Source: Spirosoma spitsbergense DSM 19989
GTDB lineage: Bacteria > Bacteroidota > Bacteroidia > Cytophagales > Spirosomataceae
Assembly: GCF_000374085.1 (NCBI RefSeq)
Contig: NZ_KB893578.1
Location: forward strand, 1 to 46,368
Length of the DNA: 46,368 nt
Direction of reading: 5' to 3'
In this document: positions 41,410 through 46,368 of the stretch, one piece after another
Layout: every line of letters starts with the position of its first letter
Position numbering within the stretch: the first letter of the stretch is position 1
Notes under the pieces: generated by a model
The model's input: the letters and a program-made list of their open reading frames with translations, nothing else
Told to the model about the DNA's origin: nothing
Databases searched by the model: none
Made by a program: the position numbers and the translations under genes

Positions 41410-43266
41410 CTATGATTTTTTCGATTTCGCTTTCCGCTGGGCTTCGTCGGCTTTCTTCCGGGCTTCCTCGGCGGTTGCCAGTTGCTTTTGCAACAGTGCC
41501 TGGAAGCCACCCGGCTTTTTCCCTTCACCAGCCGCATTTTTCCGCCTGTTTTCGTCCAACACTGCCTTGATCTTATCTTCATCCACAAATCGGCGGATGA
41601 GCTGCTGCTGCGCAATGGTTACTACGTTCGAGACGAAATAGTAAAATGTCAGACCGGCCGGATACGAGTTCAGTACAAACATAAACATCAGCGGGAATAC
41701 GTAACTCATCGCCTTCATGTTCACCGGCCCCGGCTGTGTGGGGGTTGTCTGGTTATTATAATAGGCGTACGCAATGGATGAAGCCGTCATCAACACGGTA
41801 AATAAACTCAGGTGGCTACCAATAAAGGGGATGGCCGGAAATTTGATGAACGCATCGTAGGTAGAGAGGTCACTGGCCCACAGAAACGATTTCTGTCGCA
41901 ACTCAATCAGGTTCGGAAACAGCATAAACAGCGCAAACAGAATGGGCATGGTAGCCACCACCGGCACACAGCCACTCAGCGGACTAACGCCTACTTCCTG
42001 ATACAGCTTCATCTGCTCGGCCTGCTGCTTGGTCATATCATCGCCCACGCGTTCCTTCATCTCGTTCAGTTCTGGCTGCAATACCCGCATTTTAGCCATA
42101 CTGACGTATGATTTGTAGGTTAACGGTGTTAAAATCAGCTTTACGAACACGACCAGCGCAATAATCAGTAAGCCGTAGTTCGAAATGAATTTCTCCAGAA
42201 AGTTGAAAACCGGTACGAAAAAGTACTTGTTGATGGGCTTCAGTACGGAATAACCCAGGTACACGTTCCGGTCGAATTCCGGGGCTACGCTGCCCAGCCG
42301 CTGAAAATCGTTGGGGCCAAAATAAAACTTATACTGGCCTTTACCCGCTTTTACATCGGCCATCGACAGCGTTACATCCGCCGTGGCCGTCTTCACCACA
42401 CTACTATCAGCGGGGTTAACGATCGTTTTGAACTCAGCCGTGGGTAAGGGCGCGTTCTTCGCCACGAAGCCAGACAGAAAATACTTGTGTTTGATGGTAA
42501 ACCACTGAACGGGCTTTTCGGCTTTGATATCGTCATTGGCTTCTCCTTCCTTCAGGTTTTCAAAACTTTCGTCGGCAGTGAGGAAGTTGATGGTGGCCGC
42601 CCGGCGGTTGTTGCTCAGGTCGTTTTCGTACTGCCGCATCTCATCCACCCAGTAGAACCGGATGTTATCGTTGGTAACCGTACTGCTTAGCCCATTCAGC
42701 TTTAACGCATAATCGAGCACGTATCCCTCAACCGGCATGGTGTACACCTGCTCTACCGACTCACCAGGGGCTATCTCGGCCCGGAACGTGATTTGCTGGG
42801 GCTGTCCGGCTACGGTACCGCTTTGGGCCGTCGTCTGATAATACAGTTTGCGTAAATCGACTTTCCCCCCAGTAGTGGGCAAATCCAGCCCGGTCCGGCT
42901 GCTTTTTGGGTCAATGAGGACCAGTGGCTTACCGTCGTACGTTTTGTAGTTTTTCAGGACTACTTCCGTCACCTGGCCTCCCAGCGTGCTGAACGTTACG
43001 CTGACGTCTTTGTTTTCGACAACGATGTCGCGGGTTTCCCCGGATGCGACGGCGGCAAAATCACCAAACTTAGCTTTAGCAGCAGCAGAATCGAGGGGTT
43101 GTTCTGCTTTTATAGTAACAGCCGCTGGTGGGGTAGTCTTGGCTTGTTGTGCGGTCTGAGCCGGGTCAGGCGAATCCACGCCGGGCGCAGGTTTTGGTAC
43201 CAGAAGCTGGTAGCCAACCAACATTGCCATGATTAGAACAATGCCGATGAGTTGATTACGATCCAT
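41410..43266 (-). CDS. yidC: YidC membrane protein insertase
   Basis: YidC helps insert proteins into the inner membrane, alone or with SecYEG. The 618-residue product has an N-terminal anchor (NQLIGIVLIMAMLVGYQLLV), a large periplasmic beta-domain (about 70-350), and the conserved core of membrane helices (about 365-580), including YGLLIIALVVFVKLILTPLT, KLYQEVGVSPLSGCVPVVAT and PIPF-like FLWASDLSTYD. The tail is basic (KKADEAQRKAKSKKS), as expected for ribosome contact. Its leader holds a perfect 41-bp hairpin ending 9 bp before the ATG, and a good promoter overlaps the end of pyrG. Confidence 0.96.
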   Translation of the reverse strand: MDRNQLIGIVLIMAMLVGYQLLVPKPAPGVDSPDPAQTAQQAKTTPPAAVTIKAEQPLDSAAAKAKFGDFAAVASGETRDIVVENKDVSVTFSTLGGQVTEVVLKNYKTYDGKPLVLIDPKSSRTGLDLPTTGGKVDLRKLYYQTTAQSGTVAGQPQQITFRAEIAPGESVEQVYTMPVEGYVLDYALKLNGLSSTVTNDNIRFYWVDEMRQYENDLSNNRRAATINFLTADESFENLKEGEANDDIKAEKPVQWFTIKHKYFLSGFVAKNAPLPTAEFKTIVNPADSSVVKTATADVTLSMADVKAGKGQYKFYFGPNDFQRLGSVAPEFDRNVYLGYSVLKPINKYFFVPVFNFLEKFISNYGLLIIALVVFVKLILTPLTYKSYVSMAKMRVLQPELNEMKERVGDDMTKQQAEQMKLYQEVGVSPLSGCVPVVATMPILFALFMLFPNLIELRQKSFLWASDLSTYDAFIKFPAIPFIGSHLSLFTVLMTASSIAYAYYNNQTTPTQPGPVNMKAMSYVFPLMFMFVLNSYPAGLTFYYFVSNVVTIAQQQLIRRFVDEDKIKAVLDENRRKNAAGEGKKPGGFQALLQKQLATAEEARKKADEAQRKAKSKKS

Positions 43267-43275
43267 TTAGTTTTT

Positions 43276-43380
43276 AGTCGTAAGTCAGCAACGGGGCCGC
43301 CCGTGCGGTCGTAAGTCGTAGGTGATAAGATGAAAAGATACTTACGACCGCACGGGCGGCCCCGTTGCTGACTTACGACT
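43276..43380. repeat. Perfect 41-bp inverted repeat in the yidC leader
   Basis: The arms 43276-43316 and 43340-43380 are exact reverse complements with a 23-nt loop. The stem contains the GC-rich block ACGGGGCCGCCCGTGCGGTC flanked by TCGTAAGTC words. It lies between pyrG and yidC, after the yidC promoter, so the yidC mRNA should carry it. There is no T-run on the minus strand after it. Confidence 0.9.
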
Positions 43381-43396
43381 TGCTGACTTTTTTTTA

Positions 43397-45458
<2,062 letters not shown>

Positions 45459-45917
45459 ATGAATAGACTCACGGCGAAACTGTTACTGATAATGATTGCT
45501 GGACTACATATCGGTTGTAGCTCAGCCCGCCATACCTTTAAAAACTACTATGGTGCTTTGATTGACAAAAATTACCCACGAGCCGCAAGCTATTTATCCG
45601 ATTCTTGTAAAATCAAGCTCGCCAAGCTTAGACCTGACATGGATATTAATCAAACTGTCCAGATAGCATTTTATTCAAATCTTAAATCCTATGAAATCGG
45701 CCAATTACAACACGTTGGGGATTCGCTTCTTTTAGCGATGAAAGTCACCACAACCGATGGAGAGGTCCATATTTTTGATAAAGACCAGGGAGGAAGTACG
45801 GTTTCGGGTGGCAACCGGGATAATGGAAAAAGAATGGTATATGATTCAAGATATCGCTTGTATAGGGTAGGCGGTCACTGGAAGATAGACACCCCCTACT
45901 GCCGCAACTTTCGTTAA
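45459..45917 (+). CDS. Small lipoprotein, unknown function
   Basis: The 152-residue product has a lipoprotein signal (NRLTAKLLLIMIAGLHIGC, Cys20), so it should be membrane-anchored on the periplasmic side or at the surface. The mature part resembles the SnoaL/NTF2-like cystatin-type layout often found in such lipoproteins: a helix pair (YYGALIDKNYPRAASYLSDS) followed by strands ending in RYRLYRVGGHWKIDTPYC. That fold is only a guess. The frame also opens at a TTG at 45444, but the ATG at 45459 starts the signal peptide. It lies next to the insertion sequence and has more AT-rich codons than the genes to its left. Confidence 0.75.
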   Translation: MNRLTAKLLLIMIAGLHIGCSSARHTFKNYYGALIDKNYPRAASYLSDSCKIKLAKLRPDMDINQTVQIAFYSNLKSYEIGQLQHVGDSLLLAMKVTTTDGEVHIFDKDQGGSTVSGGNRDNGKRMVYDSRYRLYRVGGHWKIDTPYCRNFR

Positions 45918-46132
45918 CCCGGCCAGCGGTTTATGTTGAAAATAACAGTTACAGAACAGGTCGAGGAAACGTACAAAATGTAGACTATTTTTAGGCTGAA
46001 GGTTCCAAGTGACGGATTTCCCGGGGACGGTGCCGTACGAAATGGCAAAATTGCCCACCCTGATGAAAACGTATTAATTGAGCTGGTATCCCCATAAAAA
46101 CGCAAACATGAGTCATCCCGAATTTTAGGGGG

Positions 46133-46164
46133 TTGACAACAAGGGGCCTCCTTTCTTAGCTTTG
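46133..46164 (+). promoter_or_regulatory. Transposase promoter
   Basis: TTG at 46133-46135, a 21-bp spacer and TAGCTTTG at 46157-46164 match TTG/TAnnTTTG exactly. Transcription should begin near 46170, between the two arms of the hairpin described next. Confidence 0.65.
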
Positions 46165-46199
46165 AGCATCACCACAACGCCAAAGCCAGAAAGGAGGCC
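46145..46199 (+). promoter_or_regulatory. Hairpin that hides the transposase ribosome-binding site in read-through RNA
   Basis: GGCCTCCTTTCT (46145-46156) pairs perfectly with AGAAAGGAGGCC (46188-46199); GCTTTG (46159-46164) then pairs with CAAAGC (46181-46186). The right arm contains AAAGGAGG, a full Shine-Dalgarno site placed 7 nt before the transposase ATG. The left arm lies upstream of the expected transcription start, so only transcripts entering from outside can form the 12-bp stem. Confidence 0.6.
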
Positions 46200-46204
46200 T
46201 TATT

Positions 46205-46368
46205 ATGTGCCAAGCACAAGAACAAAATAACCATACCGCAGCAAAAAATGCAACCGCAAATGCAACCGCTGCCGACTTCATCACCCAAAAAGTCCGTCAG
46301 TATCTCCAACCCATTGAAAACCAACTGAATCAGTCGCTCGATAAGCGACTCGTGACCACCTTTACCAA
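46205..46368 (+). CDS. Transposase, N-terminal fragment (cut by window edge)
   Basis: The ATG at 46205 opens a frame that runs to the right edge (54 residues visible): MCQAQEQNNHTAAKNATANA, TAADFITQKVRQYLQPIENQ, LNQSLDKRLVTTFT. The helix-rich segment with KRLVTTF looks like the N-terminus of a DDE transposase, and the promoter and hairpin upstream are typical of insertion sequences. A short repeat (ATGCAACCGCAA-type, 46250-46270) codes NATANATA. It is not the same transposase as the one at the left edge. The IS family cannot be named from this much. Confidence 0.55.
   Translation, partial: MCQAQEQNNHTAAKNATANATAADFITQKVRQYLQPIENQLNQSLDKRLVTTFT

Overview
The window looks like chromosomal DNA of a Bacteroidota bacterium, most likely a Cytophagales member of the Spirosoma type. 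This is an inference, not a database match. The reasons are the Bacteroidota promoter element TAnnTTTG upstream of many genes, few Shine-Dalgarno sites, menaquinone and succinylase-type lysine genes, a TonB-like energy transducer abutting folC, DUF4142 and DUF3078 proteins, and moderately GC-rich genes separated by AT-rich gaps.

Layout. Both edges cut into transposase genes of two different insertion sequences (1-189 minus; 46205-46368 plus). 0.3-3.5 kb: a siroheme sulfite/nitrite reductase with an extra helical C-terminal domain, then a GNAT acetyltransferase. 3.6-10.4 kb: the main accessory gene, one 2280-residue NRPS-PKS-aminotransferase (A-PCP-KS-AT-ACP-AMT) whose adenylation pocket reads as the threonine code, with no condensation or release domain. 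10.5-17.4 kb: a small conserved protein, a TPR lipoprotein, a small secreted protein, menD, a TonB-like protein, folC and trmB. 17.4-22.2 kb: an AT-rich patch with gap, a 1.2 kb gene-free stretch, dapD, an HTH regulator and a decayed DUF3078 gene. 22.2-28.6 kb: a secreted TPR protein, gyrA, a RES/Xre toxin-antitoxin pair, a DUF4142 lipoprotein and a small secreted protein. 28.6-34.8 kb: nitroreductase, S9 peptidase, and a LysM protein whose N-terminal domain looks like a dead lytic transglycosylase. 34.8-45.1 kb: hisS, a 51-residue basic protein, a small membrane protein, a glycosyltransferase, hemL, an LpoA-like TPR/binding protein, yidC and pyrG. 45.4 kb: a small lipoprotein.

How it works together. 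Most genes are core metabolism and envelope biogenesis. The megasynthase and perhaps the acetyltransferase just before it form the only candidate biosynthetic unit. From domain order it should join threonine to one malonyl unit and transaminate the beta-keto group, giving a diamino-hydroxyhexanoyl thioester or a cyclised product; the substrate order and release are inference.

The gaps are unusually rich in long inverted repeats. Some are ordinary terminators. Several are built from short repeated words (GTGAATGA, AATGTAGAATGAAC) directly after stop codons, and one is a perfect 41-bp hairpin between pyrG and yidC. Promoter elements place hisS and the antitoxin gene on probable leaderless transcripts, and the right-hand insertion sequence carries a hairpin that would hide its ribosome-binding site only in read-through RNA. 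No rRNA, confident tRNA or CRISPR array was seen.
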